Assembly: GCA_045565285.1 (NCBI GenBank)
Contig: JBJLFR010000032.1
Coordinates: 77,633 to 141,632, forward strand
DNA length: 64,000 nt
Direction: 5' to 3'
DNA from: CACIIZ01 sp045565285
GTDB taxonomy: Bacteria > Pseudomonadota > Alphaproteobacteria > Rhodobacterales > Rhodobacteraceae
Shown here: positions 9,644 through 19,132 of the stretch, one piece after another
Position numbering within the stretch: position 1 is the first letter of the stretch
Layout of the letters: every line of letters starts with the position of its first letter
Made by a program: the position numbers and the translations under genes
The notes under the pieces: generated by a model
Databases searched by the model: none
What the model saw: the letters and a program-made list of their open reading frames with translations, nothing else
What the model was told of the DNA's origin: nothing

Positions 9644-10117
9644 TTGGTTCGTTCGTATGATAATGTGGATAAAAATTTATTTATTGAAGAATGGGAACCA
9701 TCCTCTGTTTATGAGAAGTTAATTGAAGATGAATTTTGCTATTTAATTGATGTAAGGAGTAAACCAGAGTGGAGTTTTGTTGGTTTCCCTGACAGCAAAG
9801 ATATGAAAAATGAGGTAATTTTTTGTGAATGGGCTTTTTTCCCATTAATGGACAGAAATACAAACTTTGAAAGTGATATTTTTTCTAACTTAGATTTAAA
9901 TAAATGCAAAAATTTATATTTTATTTGTCGTTCTGGTTCCAGATCATTACATGCAGCTAATTCAATACAATTTTCTATAAATCAGAAATTAGAATTTAAC
10001 AATAATATTAATTGTATTAATGTAAAATTTGGGTTTGAGGGTGATCTTTCAAACGATAATAGAAGGGGAAATTTGAATGGTTGGAAATTTTCAGATTTGC
10101 CATGGAAACAGCTATGA
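9644..10117 (+). CDS. Rhodanese-like domain protein
   Basis: Single rhodanese domain of 157 residues, presumably a cytosolic sulfurtransferase. The active-site loop CRSGSRSLHAAN has an intact catalytic Cys at residue 95 and the DVRSKPEW segment is the usual domain entrance. TTG start with AAAGGAA just upstream. Its TGA overlaps the preferred dnaA start in an ATGA arrangement, so it is probably translationally coupled to dnaA and shares its promoter. The biological substrate is unknown. Confidence 0.88.
   Translation: MVRSYDNVDKNLFIEEWEPSSVYEKLIEDEFCYLIDVRSKPEWSFVGFPDSKDMKNEVIFCEWAFFPLMDRNTNFESDIFSNLDLNKCKNLYFICRSGSRSLHAANSIQFSINQKLEFNNNINCINVKFGFEGDLSNDNRRGNLNGWKFSDLPWKQL
9664..9672 (-). promoter_or_regulatory. 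Candidate DnaA box
   Basis: TGTGGATAA on the plus strand is the exact complement of the consensus TTATCCACA. It lies in the first codons of the rhodanese gene, about 440 bp before dnaA. I see no cluster of further perfect boxes nearby, so this may be autoregulatory or chance; roughly one such match is expected in a window of this size and composition. Confidence 0.35.
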
Positions 10118-11511
10118 GTAATTTAGGTTTTGTTATGGATGAATCATGGGAGAGAGTAAGAACAGAACTTAAATCCAAACTAGGTCATGACATTTACAAA
10201 AATTGGATTGAAACGCTTTATCTTGTTAAAATAGAAGGGAAAACAGCTCATTTCAATGTCCCTAGTAGCTTTATTGCTAATTGGATAGAGAGAAATTATG
10301 GAGATAAAATAATTGAGTCATTTAATAATGAAAAAATTTATATTGAAAATCTATTATTTGATTATAAAAGCCAAGTATCATTATCTAATCCTAAAGAAAG
10401 TGAAAGAGATCAAATTAATGATAAGAATTTTTCTAATTTTAAAAAAAATAAAGAGAATAAGAATATTGAATTACCATCATCTCCTTTAGATAAAAGGTTT
10501 ACTTTCGACAAATTTGTAGTTGGTAAACCTAATGAATTAGCTCATGCTGCTGCAAAAAGAGTTTCTGAAAGTGGACCTGTTACTTTCAATCCTTTATTTT
10601 TATATGGTGGTGTCGGTTTAGGAAAAACTCATTTGATGCATGCTATTGCATGGCAAATAAAAGAAATCAACCCTAGATCTAGAATGCTTTATCTTTCAGC
10701 TGAACAATTTATGTATAGATTTGTACAGGCATTGAGATTTAAAGATATGTATGGATTTAAAGAAATATTCAGATCTGTTGATATTCTTATGGTTGATGAT
10801 GTTCAGTTTATTGCAGGGAAAGAAAGTACTCAAGATGAATTTTTCCACACATTTAATGCACTTGTGGAACAAGGCAAGCAGTTAGTCATTTCAGGAGATA
10901 GAGCACCTGGAGAAATTGATGGACTTGAAGAAAGAATAAAATCAAGACTTGCATGGGGACTAGTTGTAGATCTGCATCCAACTGACTATGAGCTAAGACT
11001 TGGAATTCTTCAATCCAAAGTTGAAATTCAAAGTAAACTCCATCCCGGAATAACTATAAATAATGGTATTTTAGAATTTTTGGCGCATAGAATATCTTCT
11101 AATGTGAGGGTTTTGGAAGGATCTTTGACTAGATTATTTGCCTATGCATCTTTAGTAGGTAGGACAATTAATATTGATATGGCTCAAGAATGTTTAGCTG
11201 ATATTTTAAGAATATCTGAAAGAAAAGTTACCATAGAAGAGATTATAAGAAAAGTTGCAGACCATTATAACTTGAGAATGAGTGATATGATTTCTGCTAG
11301 GAGATCAAGAGTGATTTCGAGACCTAGACAATTAGCAATGTTTTTAGCAAAAAATTTAACTTCTAAATCTTTACCTGAAATTGGAAGAAGATTTGGAGGA
11401 AGAGATCATACTACTGTAATACATGCGGTTAAAAAGATAGAGGAATTAAGAAACAAAGATTTACAAATAGCAGAGGAAGTAGAGATCCTGAGAAGGATGT
11501 TAGAGGCATGA
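10114..11511 (+). CDS. dnaA: Chromosomal replication initiator DnaA
   Basis: AAA+ initiator that binds DnaA boxes and melts the origin. From ATG 10114 it is 465 residues; upstream TTG 10081 and ATG 10102 are in frame but would overlap the rhodanese gene more. Domain I (WERVRTELKSKLGHDIYKNWIETL) is followed by a Lys/Asn-rich linker. Walker A is GGVGLGKTHLMHA and Walker B ILMVDDVQF. Domain IV has the DnaA signature region GRRFGGRDHTTVIHAVKKIE. Start overlaps the stop of the rhodanese gene; dnaN follows 63 bp downstream. Confidence 0.97.
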   Translation: MSNLGFVMDESWERVRTELKSKLGHDIYKNWIETLYLVKIEGKTAHFNVPSSFIANWIERNYGDKIIESFNNEKIYIENLLFDYKSQVSLSNPKESERDQINDKNFSNFKKNKENKNIELPSSPLDKRFTFDKFVVGKPNELAHAAAKRVSESGPVTFNPLFLYGGVGLGKTHLMHAIAWQIKEINPRSRMLYLSAEQFMYRFVQALRFKDMYGFKEIFRSVDILMVDDVQFIAGKESTQDEFFHTFNALVEQGKQLVISGDRAPGEIDGLEERIKSRLAWGLVVDLHPTDYELRLGILQSKVEIQSKLHPGITINNGILEFLAHRISSNVRVLEGSLTRLFAYASLVGRTINIDMAQECLADILRISERKVTIEEIIRKVADHYNLRMSDMISARRSRVISRPRQLAMFLAKNLTSKSLPEIGRRFGGRDHTTVIHAVKKIEELRNKDLQIAEEVEILRRMLEA

Positions 11512-11574
11512 TATAAAAATTAATTGAATAATTAATATGTTTTGTTTTATTATATATATATTTGGAAAACTTAA

Positions 11575-12693
11575 ATGAAAGCTAGCATTGAGCATACAGA
11601 ACTTTTAAAAGCTATGGCTAGAGTGCAGTCTATAGTTGAAAGAAGAACTACTATACCTATTTTATCTAACGTTCTTATTGAAGCTAAGGATTCTTGTTTA
11701 TACCTAAGAACTACAGATTTAGATATTGAAGTTTTAGATAAAGTAGCAGCAGTAATAGAAACACCAGGTTCTCTTACTGTTGGGGCTAACACACTTTATG
11801 AGATTGTTAGAAAGTTACCAGATGGGTCAAGAGTGGAATTTTTAAATGATTTTGGTTCAAGTCAATTAGAAATTACTGCTTCAAGATCAAAATTTTTTCT
11901 TTCAACATTACCTAAAGAAGATTTCCCAGTAATGGCTTCAGAGGAATATGATTTTGAATTTTCTTTAAAAGCAAGTGTAATCAAGAGGCTTTTTGATAAG
12001 TCCAAATTTGCAATGTCTTCTGAAGAAACTAGATATTATTTAAATGGTGTTTATCTTCACCCATGCACAGAAAACGAAAAAAATATTTTAAGGGCTGTTG
12101 CTACTGATGGTCATAGGTTAGCTCAAATCGATATAGAAAACCCCGGATTAAATGATAACTTTTCTGGTATAATTGTACCTAAGAAAACTGTTTCAGAGTT
12201 AAGAATGGTTCTAGAAAATGAAAATGATAATATTTCTATATCTATTTCAGATAATAAGATAAGATTTTCTAATAATTCTTTAACATTAACCTCTAAAATA
12301 GTTGATGGTACTTTTCCAGATTATAAGAGGGTAATTCCTTCAGATAATGATAAAAAATTACAGGTAAACGCAGCTGAATTTTCTGAAGCTGTAGATAGAG
12401 TTTCTACAGTCAGTTCAGAAAGATCTAGAGCAGTAAAACTTACCTTAAGCTCTGGAAGATTACATCTTTCGGTGAATTCTCCTGAAAATGGAAAAGCAGA
12501 AGATGAGATGCTTGTTGATTATCATTATGAAGATCTGGAAATAGGTTTTAATGCAAGATATTTACAGGAGTTGACCTCACAAGTAGATGGAAAAAATGTA
12601 GAGTTCAGCTTCAAATCATCTGGTGATCCTGCGTTAATGAGGGATATAGATGATGAAGGCGCAATTTATGTTGTAATGCCAATGAGAGTCTAA
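11575..12693 (+). CDS. dnaN: DNA polymerase III beta subunit (sliding clamp)
   Basis: Ring-shaped processivity clamp loaded on DNA by the delta complex. The 372 residues match the family length, with the three-domain clamp fold evident from ERRTTIPILSNVLIEA near the N terminus, the middle segment EETRYYLNGVYLH, and the C-terminal peptide-binding end VYVVMPMRV-like (YVVMPMRV). ATG start after a TATATATATTTGGAAAA leader. Lies in the classical dnaA-dnaN-recF-gyrB order. Confidence 0.97.
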   Translation: MKASIEHTELLKAMARVQSIVERRTTIPILSNVLIEAKDSCLYLRTTDLDIEVLDKVAAVIETPGSLTVGANTLYEIVRKLPDGSRVEFLNDFGSSQLEITASRSKFFLSTLPKEDFPVMASEEYDFEFSLKASVIKRLFDKSKFAMSSEETRYYLNGVYLHPCTENEKNILRAVATDGHRLAQIDIENPGLNDNFSGIIVPKKTVSELRMVLENENDNISISISDNKIRFSNNSLTLTSKIVDGTFPDYKRVIPSDNDKKLQVNAAEFSEAVDRVSTVSSERSRAVKLTLSSGRLHLSVNSPENGKAEDEMLVDYHYEDLEIGFNARYLQELTSQVDGKNVEFSFKSSGDPALMRDIDDEGAIYVVMPMRV

Positions 12694-12708
12694 AAGTTTA
12701 TAAAATTT

Positions 12709-13809
12709 GTGGATATTCTAAATTTAAAACAGTTGAAATTGAGAAATTTTCGTTCTCATAAAAGTATAGATTTAGACTTTAGTTCACAATTTATTTATTT
12801 TTCTGGTCCAAATGGGGCTGGAAAAACAAACATTTTAGAAGCAATTTCATTGTTTTCACCAGGTCGTGGTTTACGAGGGGCAAGCATTAATGATCTTACC
12901 CTTAGTAAGAGCGAAGCATTATGGAAATTATCTTCTCTATTTAAGATTTCAAATGTTTTAATGGAAATAGAAATAGGTTTAGATAATAAAGGTAAAAAAG
13001 TTTTAATGGTTGATGGGAAAAAAAAACCACTAATTTATTTAACTGAAATATTAAAAATTATATGGATAACACCATTAATGGATCGTTTATGGATTGGAGG
13101 ATCTAGTGAAAGAAGACGCTTTATAGATAGATTGGTTATGAATTTTTTTCCAGACCATGCAAAAAACTGTATACTTTATGATCAAGCCTTAAAAAAAAGA
13201 AATTTGCTTTTTAAAGAAAATGTAAAAGATATTGCATGGTTTTTGGCAGTAGAAAAACAAATAGCAGAAATTGGATATTTAATAGATAAGCATAGAAGAG
13301 AAGTAATTGATATACTTGCAGAAATGCAAATTAGTATGAAAAACAAGGGATATTTTCCTATTTTAAAAATAGAATTTGATACTTATCCTATAAAAAATGG
13401 TGATTATTTGTATGAAGAACTACAAAAATCAAGAAAAGCCGATTTTAACGCAAAAAGGACTTTAATTGGTCCTCATAAGACAGATTTTCTTGTAAATCAC
13501 AGCATCAAAAACATTCAAGCCAAAAATTGTTCAACTGGTGAGCAAAAATCACTTTTACTTTCACTATTTATCTTAAGTTCTTTGGCTATTTCAAAAAAAT
13601 TTGGTAAACCACCTATTATTCTTTTAGATGAAATAGTAGCACACTTAGATAAAGAAAATTTATCAATTTTTTTAGATCAATTAATCAGCATAAATGCACA
13701 AATATTTGCTACTGGCACAGATAGAAAAAATTTAGATAATTTACCAGTTGACTGTTCATCATATTCGCTAGATTGGAATAATGGTAAAAGCAAAGTTTTT
13801 TTGAGTTAA
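12709..13809 (+). CDS. recF: DNA replication and repair protein RecF
   Basis: SMC-like ATPase that helps load RecA at gaps and at stalled forks. The 366-residue frame starts at GTG 12709, 15 bp after dnaN. The N terminus LKLRNFRSHKSIDLDF leads to Walker A GPNGAGKTNILEAI. The ABC signature region is STGEQKSLLLSLF and Walker B PPIILLDEIVAHLD. All ATPase elements are intact. Confidence 0.96.
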   Translation: MDILNLKQLKLRNFRSHKSIDLDFSSQFIYFSGPNGAGKTNILEAISLFSPGRGLRGASINDLTLSKSEALWKLSSLFKISNVLMEIEIGLDNKGKKVLMVDGKKKPLIYLTEILKIIWITPLMDRLWIGGSSERRRFIDRLVMNFFPDHAKNCILYDQALKKRNLLFKENVKDIAWFLAVEKQIAEIGYLIDKHRREVIDILAEMQISMKNKGYFPILKIEFDTYPIKNGDYLYEELQKSRKADFNAKRTLIGPHKTDFLVNHSIKNIQAKNCSTGEQKSLLLSLFILSSLAISKKFGKPPIILLDEIVAHLDKENLSIFLDQLISINAQIFATGTDRKNLDNLPVDCSSYSLDWNNGKSKVFLS

Positions 13810-13884
13810 AAATTTAATTAATTATATTTTTCAAATACGTGACATATCAAAATAAATTTAGTAGTGTGATAAAGAGGTAGAAAT

Positions 13885-16296
13885 TTGATAAACGAGCAGA
13901 AAAATAATAATTATGATGCAGACTCTATAAAAGTCCTTAAGGGGTTAGAGGCTGTAAAAAAACGTCCTGGTATGTATATTGGTGATACAGACGACGGTTC
14001 TGGACTCCATCACATGGTTTATGAAGTAGTTGATAATTGCGTAGATGAAGCATTAGCGGGACATTGTTCCGAGATAAGTGTATCATTATTTGATGAATCA
14101 ATAGTAACGGTTAAGGATAATGGTAGAGGAATACCCACTGATATTCATCCTGAAGAAGGTATATCTGCAGCTGAAGTAATAATGACTCAATTACATGCTG
14201 GAGGTAAATTTGATCAAAACTCCTATAAGGTTTCTGGTGGTCTCCATGGAGTGGGCGTTTCTGTAGTTAATGCACTCTCAGAATACTTAAAATTAACTAT
14301 TTGGAGAGATGGTAAAGAGCATTGTGCAATTTTTAATAATGGAAATACCACTAATAAACTAGAAATAGTTGGTACATCAAATTCAACTACAGGAACTGAA
14401 GTAACTTTTCAACCTTCTACGGATATTTTTACAAATATTAACTTTAATTTTAAAACATTAGAGTCAAGACTGCGTGAACTAGCTTTTTTAAATGCTGGAT
14501 TAAGTATTAAGCTTATCGATAATAGAAATAATCAACTCAAAAAATTAAATATGCTTTATGAAGGCGGAGTAAGTGAATTTGTAAAATTTATAGATAAATC
14601 CAGAACACCTTTAATTAGTAAACCCATTTTTATATCAGGTCAAAGGGATAACATTCAGATAGATGCAGCACTTTGGTGGAATGATGGATATAATGAAAAT
14701 GTTTTTCCATTTACCAACAATATTCCTCAAAGAGATGGTGGCACTCATCTTGCTGGGCTGAGAGGTGCTTTAACACGAACAATTAATTCTTACTTTACTC
14801 AAAAACTTACAAGTAAAAAAGAAAAAATATCCTTATCTGGAGATGATTCTAGAGAAGGCTTTACTTGCGTATTATCAATAAAAGTTCCTGATCCCAAATT
14901 TTCTTCTCAAACCAAAGATAAATTAGTTTCTTCCGAAGTTAGACCAGCAGTTGAAAGTTTTTTAAGTGAAAAAATTTCAGAATGGTTTGAAGAAAATCCT
15001 GCAGAAGCAAAAATTGTTATATCAAAAATAGTTGAATCTGCTTTAGCAAGAGAAGCTGCTAGAAAAGCTAGGGAGTTAACACGTAGAAAGAGTGCCTTGG
15101 ATGTTGCTAACTTACCAGGTAAACTTGCAGATTGTCAGGAAAAAGATCCAACAAAATCAGAACTTTTTATTGTAGAGGGTGATAGTGCAGGTGGTAGTGC
15201 TAAGCAAGGAAGAACTAGAGTCAATCAGGCAGTATTACCATTAAGAGGAAAAATTCTTAATGTAGAAAAGGCAAGAACTGACCGTATGCTTTCTAGCCAA
15301 GAAATTGGTACTTTAATAACAGCATTAGGTACTGGTATAGCAGACGATTTTAATATTGAAAAACTTAGGTATCATAAGATTATTATAATGACTGATGCAG
15401 ATGTAGACGGAGCTCATATTAGAACGCTTCTCTTAACTTTTTTTTATCGTAGAATGCAGGATTTAGTAAAAGCTGGATATTTATATATTGCACAACCACC
15501 CTTATATAAGGTGAATAAGGGTAAATCAGAAGTTTATTTAAAAGATGATTTGGCTCTTCAAAATTATCTTATAGATATGGGTATTGAGGACTCTTCTTTA
15601 AATATTAATAATGGAACAATAGTAGCCGGATCAGATTTGCAGAGGGTAGTCAATTTAACAAAAAAAATAAAGAAAATCTTAGAAAATTTTCCTTCTAACA
15701 TACCAAGTTTTATTTTTGAACAAGTTGCTATGGCTGGTGCTTTATCAAAAAACTTTTTAGAAGATGATGCTATTAAAGCTGAAAATAGCATATCCAAAAG
15801 GCTTGATTATATATCTTCTGAGCATGAAAAGGGCTGGATATGTAAATATACAAAAGAAAAAGATTTGGAAATATATAGAACACTTAGAGGGGTAAAAAAT
15901 ATTTATTTAATTGAAAATGATCTTTTGCAAAAAAAAGAGGCTGCCTTACTTGATAGCCTGAGTAATGATATGCTTGAAATTTTTGACAAAGAAGTTGTTT
16001 TTACCAAAAAAGATAAAATCTTTAAATTACATTCGCCTTCTGAATTTTTGAACCTAATTTTGAAACAAGGGGAAAAAGGACTATCTCTTCAAAGATATAA
16101 AGGATTAGGTGAAATGAATGCAGATCAGCTTTGGGAAACTACTTTAGACCCAGATTCCAGAACATTGTTACAAGTGAAAATAGAACAATCCGCAGAAGAA
16201 GGAACTACTTTTTCAGATTTAATGGGTGATGATGTGGAACCAAGAAGGTTGTTTATTCAAGAGCAAGCATTAAATGTTTCAAATCTTGATTTTTAA
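13885..16296 (+). CDS. gyrB: DNA gyrase subunit B
   Basis: ATPase subunit of DNA gyrase, introducing negative supercoils with GyrA. The 803 residues begin at TTG 13885, preceded by AAGAGG. The GHKL ATPase domain is shown by KKRPGMYIGD, VYEVVDNCVDEALAGH and GGLHGVGVSVVNALS. The Toprim domain by ELFIVEGDSAGGSAKQGR and MTDADVDGAHIRTLLLTFF. The C-terminal QRYKGLGEMNADQLWETT is characteristic. Ends 4 bp inside the convergent DMT transporter gene. Confidence 0.97.
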   Translation: MINEQKNNNYDADSIKVLKGLEAVKKRPGMYIGDTDDGSGLHHMVYEVVDNCVDEALAGHCSEISVSLFDESIVTVKDNGRGIPTDIHPEEGISAAEVIMTQLHAGGKFDQNSYKVSGGLHGVGVSVVNALSEYLKLTIWRDGKEHCAIFNNGNTTNKLEIVGTSNSTTGTEVTFQPSTDIFTNINFNFKTLESRLRELAFLNAGLSIKLIDNRNNQLKKLNMLYEGGVSEFVKFIDKSRTPLISKPIFISGQRDNIQIDAALWWNDGYNENVFPFTNNIPQRDGGTHLAGLRGALTRTINSYFTQKLTSKKEKISLSGDDSREGFTCVLSIKVPDPKFSSQTKDKLVSSEVRPAVESFLSEKISEWFEENPAEAKIVISKIVESALAREAARKARELTRRKSALDVANLPGKLADCQEKDPTKSELFIVEGDSAGGSAKQGRTRVNQAVLPLRGKILNVEKARTDRMLSSQEIGTLITALGTGIADDFNIEKLRYHKIIIMTDADVDGAHIRTLLLTFFYRRMQDLVKAGYLYIAQPPLYKVNKGKSEVYLKDDLALQNYLIDMGIEDSSLNINNGTIVAGSDLQRVVNLTKKIKKILENFPSNIPSFIFEQVAMAGALSKNFLEDDAIKAENSISKRLDYISSEHEKGWICKYTKEKDLEIYRTLRGVKNIYLIENDLLQKKEAALLDSLSNDMLEIFDKEVVFTKKDKIFKLHSPSEFLNLILKQGEKGLSLQRYKGLGEMNADQLWETTLDPDSRTLLQVKIEQSAEEGTTFSDLMGDDVEPRRLFIQEQALNVSNLDF

Positions 16297-17168
16297 TAGT
16301 GTTTTTTATTTGTAGATTGATGAATAATTATTAAAGCAATTGTAATAAATATAATACCTAAAATATCATTATTATTTATTTCTTCATTTAGAACAATATA
16401 AGCTATGACTACCCCTGTTGGTGGTGTTAGAAAATGAAAAGAAGATGCCATCATTACACCAATATTTTTGACCAAATTAAACCAAATTATTGTTGCAATT
16501 AAGCCTGGAAAAAAACAAGTATATATAAAAGATATTATAAAAATATTTGAAAAATTTATAATCCAATCTTCAAATATAAATGATAGTAAAATTAATGGAA
16601 TTCCACCTACAATCATCTGAATGGAAACAAATGGTAAGATTTGTTCTTTTGTTGAAAAACCATCTTTTATTATGAAAGTAGCTATTGATAATGCAATTAC
16701 TGCAATTAAACATAATAATAATCCATATAAATTTAAATTTAAAGTAATTTTTGGGGCTAAAATTATCCAGCAACCAAAAAATCCAACAATAATTCCAATT
16801 ATAATCAAAAAATGTATTTTATCTTTTTTTATAAAAAATGAAATTATTGCAACAAATATAGGTAGTAGACTTGCCACAATTACTGCAAGATAAGCATCAA
16901 TTTCATTCATTGCTAAAAAATTTAGTCCTAAATATAAAGTATTTTGACAAATACCAAATAATAAAACGAATTTCCATTCATTACGATTTAAATTAATTTT
17001 TTTAAAAAAAATACTATTGATTGAAAGACCAATAGCTCCAGTTAATAAAAACCTTAATCCTAGAATTAATAGAGGGGGAGAACTGCTAACCAGTATTTTT
17101 GCAGAAGTAAAAGCACTAGACCACATAAAAACGAAGATTAATCCCATAACTAGAGATTTTAAATTCAT
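16293..17168 (-). CDS. DMT-superfamily (EamA) permease
   Basis: Inner-membrane transporter of the drug/metabolite family, 291 residues, with about ten predicted hydrophobic segments arranged as two EamA repeats. The first repeat begins GLIFVFMWSSAFTSAKILVSSS, a pattern common in this family, and the second has the conserved LTPPTGVVIAYIVLNEEI. The substrate cannot be inferred; relatives export amino acids or other metabolites. Convergent with gyrB, overlapping its stop by 4 bp, with no room for a separate terminator. Confidence 0.88.
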   Translation of the reverse strand: MNLKSLVMGLIFVFMWSSAFTSAKILVSSSPPLLILGLRFLLTGAIGLSINSIFFKKINLNRNEWKFVLLFGICQNTLYLGLNFLAMNEIDAYLAVIVASLLPIFVAIISFFIKKDKIHFLIIIGIIVGFFGCWIILAPKITLNLNLYGLLLCLIAVIALSIATFIIKDGFSTKEQILPFVSIQMIVGGIPLILLSFIFEDWIINFSNIFIISFIYTCFFPGLIATIIWFNLVKNIGVMMASSFHFLTPPTGVVIAYIVLNEEINNNDILGIIFITIALIIIHQSTNKKHY

Positions 17169-17186
17169 AATTTTAAGGAAATTAAA

Positions 17187-17215
17187 CCAAAACCACTTTC
17201 TTCAAGTGGTTTTGG
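17187..17215 (-). terminator. Intrinsic terminator downstream of HU gene
   Basis: A perfect 12-bp stem, CCAAAACCACTT and AAGTGGTTTTGG, with a 5-nt loop lies 12 bp after the HU stop. On the minus strand it is followed by TTTAATTT, a weak U-rich tail. It sits between HU and the next minus-strand gene and is expected to end HU transcripts. Confidence 0.75.
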
Positions 17216-17226
17216 TAGTCATAAAA

Positions 17227-17517
17227 TTAAGGATTAATAACATCCTTTAAGGCTTTAGCGATAGAAACTTTAACAACTCTATCAGCTGGTTTTTTCATTT
17301 GTTCTCCAGTAGCCGGGTTTCTAACCATTCTTTCTGGGCGGGCTCTGCATGAAAATTTTCCTATTCCTGGCAAAGTTACAGCTCCTCCAGCTGCTACTTC
17401 CTTACTAATAATTGCAGAAAGTGCATCTATCATTCTGTTTGCAGAAGCTTTATCTGAACCAACAGATTCAGCTAAGTTGGCTACGAGTTGACTTTTTGTC
17501 ATTGGTTTATTTGTCAT
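17227..17517 (-). CDS. hup: Nucleoid protein HU
   Basis: Small DNA-bending histone-like protein, 96 residues from ATG 17517. The GTG at 17526 is in frame, but the AAGGGTGG ribosome site is better spaced for the ATG. MTKSQLVANLAESVGSDKASA is the dimerisation helix region and LPGIGKFSCRARPERMVRNPATGE the DNA-binding arm with its invariant RNPATGE. IHF is excluded less by motif than by similarity of the N terminus to HU. Own promoter region upstream (17527-17705) and a strong hairpin downstream. Confidence 0.93.
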   Translation of the reverse strand: MTNKPMTKSQLVANLAESVGSDKASANRMIDALSAIISKEVAAGGAVTLPGIGKFSCRARPERMVRNPATGEQMKKPADRVVKVSIAKALKDVINP

Positions 17518-17709
17518 ATTTTCCACCCTTTTTAAACTCTTTATATTAGACTGTTATTTGTCTTCTTATTAAGTACAATGTTTTAGTAGGTAAATTCAAT
17601 GATTGATTTGAATTTAATGCAATTTTTTTTATAAATTTAATAAAAAACTAAAATTATGAAGTGATCTAAATAAATCTTTTCTAAAAGTTTAAATCATTAT
17701 ATCATATAA

Positions 17710-17742
17710 AAAAGGGATTAATTTTAAAAATTAACCCCTTTT
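17710..17742 (-). terminator. Intrinsic terminator downstream of amtB
   Basis: An inverted repeat of about 16 bp with one mismatch (AAAAGGGGTTAATTTT on the minus strand) lies 23 bp after the amtB stop. It is followed on the minus strand by TTTTTT. This is a typical rho-independent terminator for the glnK-amtB transcript. Confidence 0.75.
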
Positions 17743-17765
17743 ATCTTTATTAAAGTAGAGTGTTA

Positions 17766-19106
17766 TTAACTTTTAGAAAAATCTGGATAAGCATCCATCC
17801 CTAACTCGGTAGTATCCAAACCAGTTAATTCATCCTCTTCGCTAACTCTAATACCCATTAAAGCATCTAAAATATACCATATCACTAATGATAAAATGAA
17901 TATGAATAAACAAATAGAAACTGTTCCAATTATTTGGGCACTAACACTTCCGCCAGAAAATATAACTGCAATGGTACCCCATATACCTGCAATACCATGG
18001 ACTGAAATAGCACCGACAACATCGTCTATTTTAAGTTTATCCAGCATAGGTACAGCAAATACTACTATTATCCCGCCAATTGCTCCAATAATTGTAGCAC
18101 CACCAATAGATGGTGCAAGAGGTTCAGCTGTTATAGATACCAATCCTGCAAGAGCACCGTTTAAAACCATTGTAAGATCTATTTTCTTATACATTACTTG
18201 GGTAAGAATTAGTGCTGCAAGAGCACCACCAGCAGCTGCAGTATTTGTATTTGTAAATATCCTTGAAACATCAGCTGCATCTCCAATAGTACCTAAAGCA
18301 AGTTGAGATCCTCCGTTAAATCCAAACCAACCTAACCATAAAATAAATGTACCTAAAGTTGCTAAGGGCATATTTGAACCAGGCATTGGAGTAACACTCC
18401 CATCATCTTTATATTTACCAATTCTTGGACCTAGTACTATAGCCCCTGCAAGTGCTGCTGAAGCGCCTGCAGCATGTACTAAAGTAGAACCTGCAAAATC
18501 AGAAAAGCCTAATTCATTGAGCCAGCCGCCGCCCCACTGCCACGAGGCCTCAATTGGGTATAAAAATGCAGTTAATAAAACTGTAAAAATCAAAAAAGGC
18601 CATAATTTCATTCTTTCAGCTATAGTTCCAGAAACAATTGAAGCAGTTGTTGCGCAAAACATAAGTTGAAAAAAGAAATCTGAACCCACAGAGGCATAAC
18701 TAATGTCCCCAATTTGCTCAACTGCTGCACCAACAGGTTCGAGACTAGTCAGTGAAAAAATTGGACCTAAATACCCTGATATCAACCAGCTTCCTTCTTT
18801 TAAATCTCCTGGATACATAAGATTATAGCCAACTAAAAAATATGCTATTGCTGCTATTGAAAACAGAGCAATATTTTTTGTTAGTTGTGTTGTTACGTTT
18901 TTTGATCTAACTAGTCCTGCTTCTAGCATAGCAAACCCAGCTGCCATCCACATTACTAAAAAACCACCGATTAAAAATAATAATGTGTTTAGTACGAATA
19001 CACCATGTGCAGAAACTAAATCAGAATTAGCTTCTTCCGCATATAAAATTGTTGTAGATAGTATGCAGATAAATGCACTAATTAAAATTTTAAATAAACT
19101 TAACAT
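17766..19106 (-). CDS. amtB: Ammonium transporter
   Basis: Trimeric inner-membrane ammonium channel, 446 residues, with an N-terminal signal-like segment and eleven further hydrophobic helices. Characteristic stretches include MWMAAGFAMLEAGLVRSKN, DFAGSTLVHAAGASAALAGA (family signature with a pore His) and GLVSITAEPLAP-like segments. VHGIAGIWGTIAVIF carries the second pore His. The cytosolic tail (DELTGLDTTELGMDAYPDF) is the usual contact for GlnK. It lies 26 bp after glnK and ends at a strong terminator. Confidence 0.96.
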   Translation of the reverse strand: MLSLFKILISAFICILSTTILYAEEANSDLVSAHGVFVLNTLLFLIGGFLVMWMAAGFAMLEAGLVRSKNVTTQLTKNIALFSIAAIAYFLVGYNLMYPGDLKEGSWLISGYLGPIFSLTSLEPVGAAVEQIGDISYASVGSDFFFQLMFCATTASIVSGTIAERMKLWPFLIFTVLLTAFLYPIEASWQWGGGWLNELGFSDFAGSTLVHAAGASAALAGAIVLGPRIGKYKDDGSVTPMPGSNMPLATLGTFILWLGWFGFNGGSQLALGTIGDAADVSRIFTNTNTAAAGGALAALILTQVMYKKIDLTMVLNGALAGLVSITAEPLAPSIGGATIIGAIGGIIVVFAVPMLDKLKIDDVVGAISVHGIAGIWGTIAVIFSGGSVSAQIIGTVSICLFIFILSLVIWYILDALMGIRVSEEDELTGLDTTELGMDAYPDFSKS

Positions 19107-19132
19107 TTAAACCTCTATTCTTTAGTAATTGA

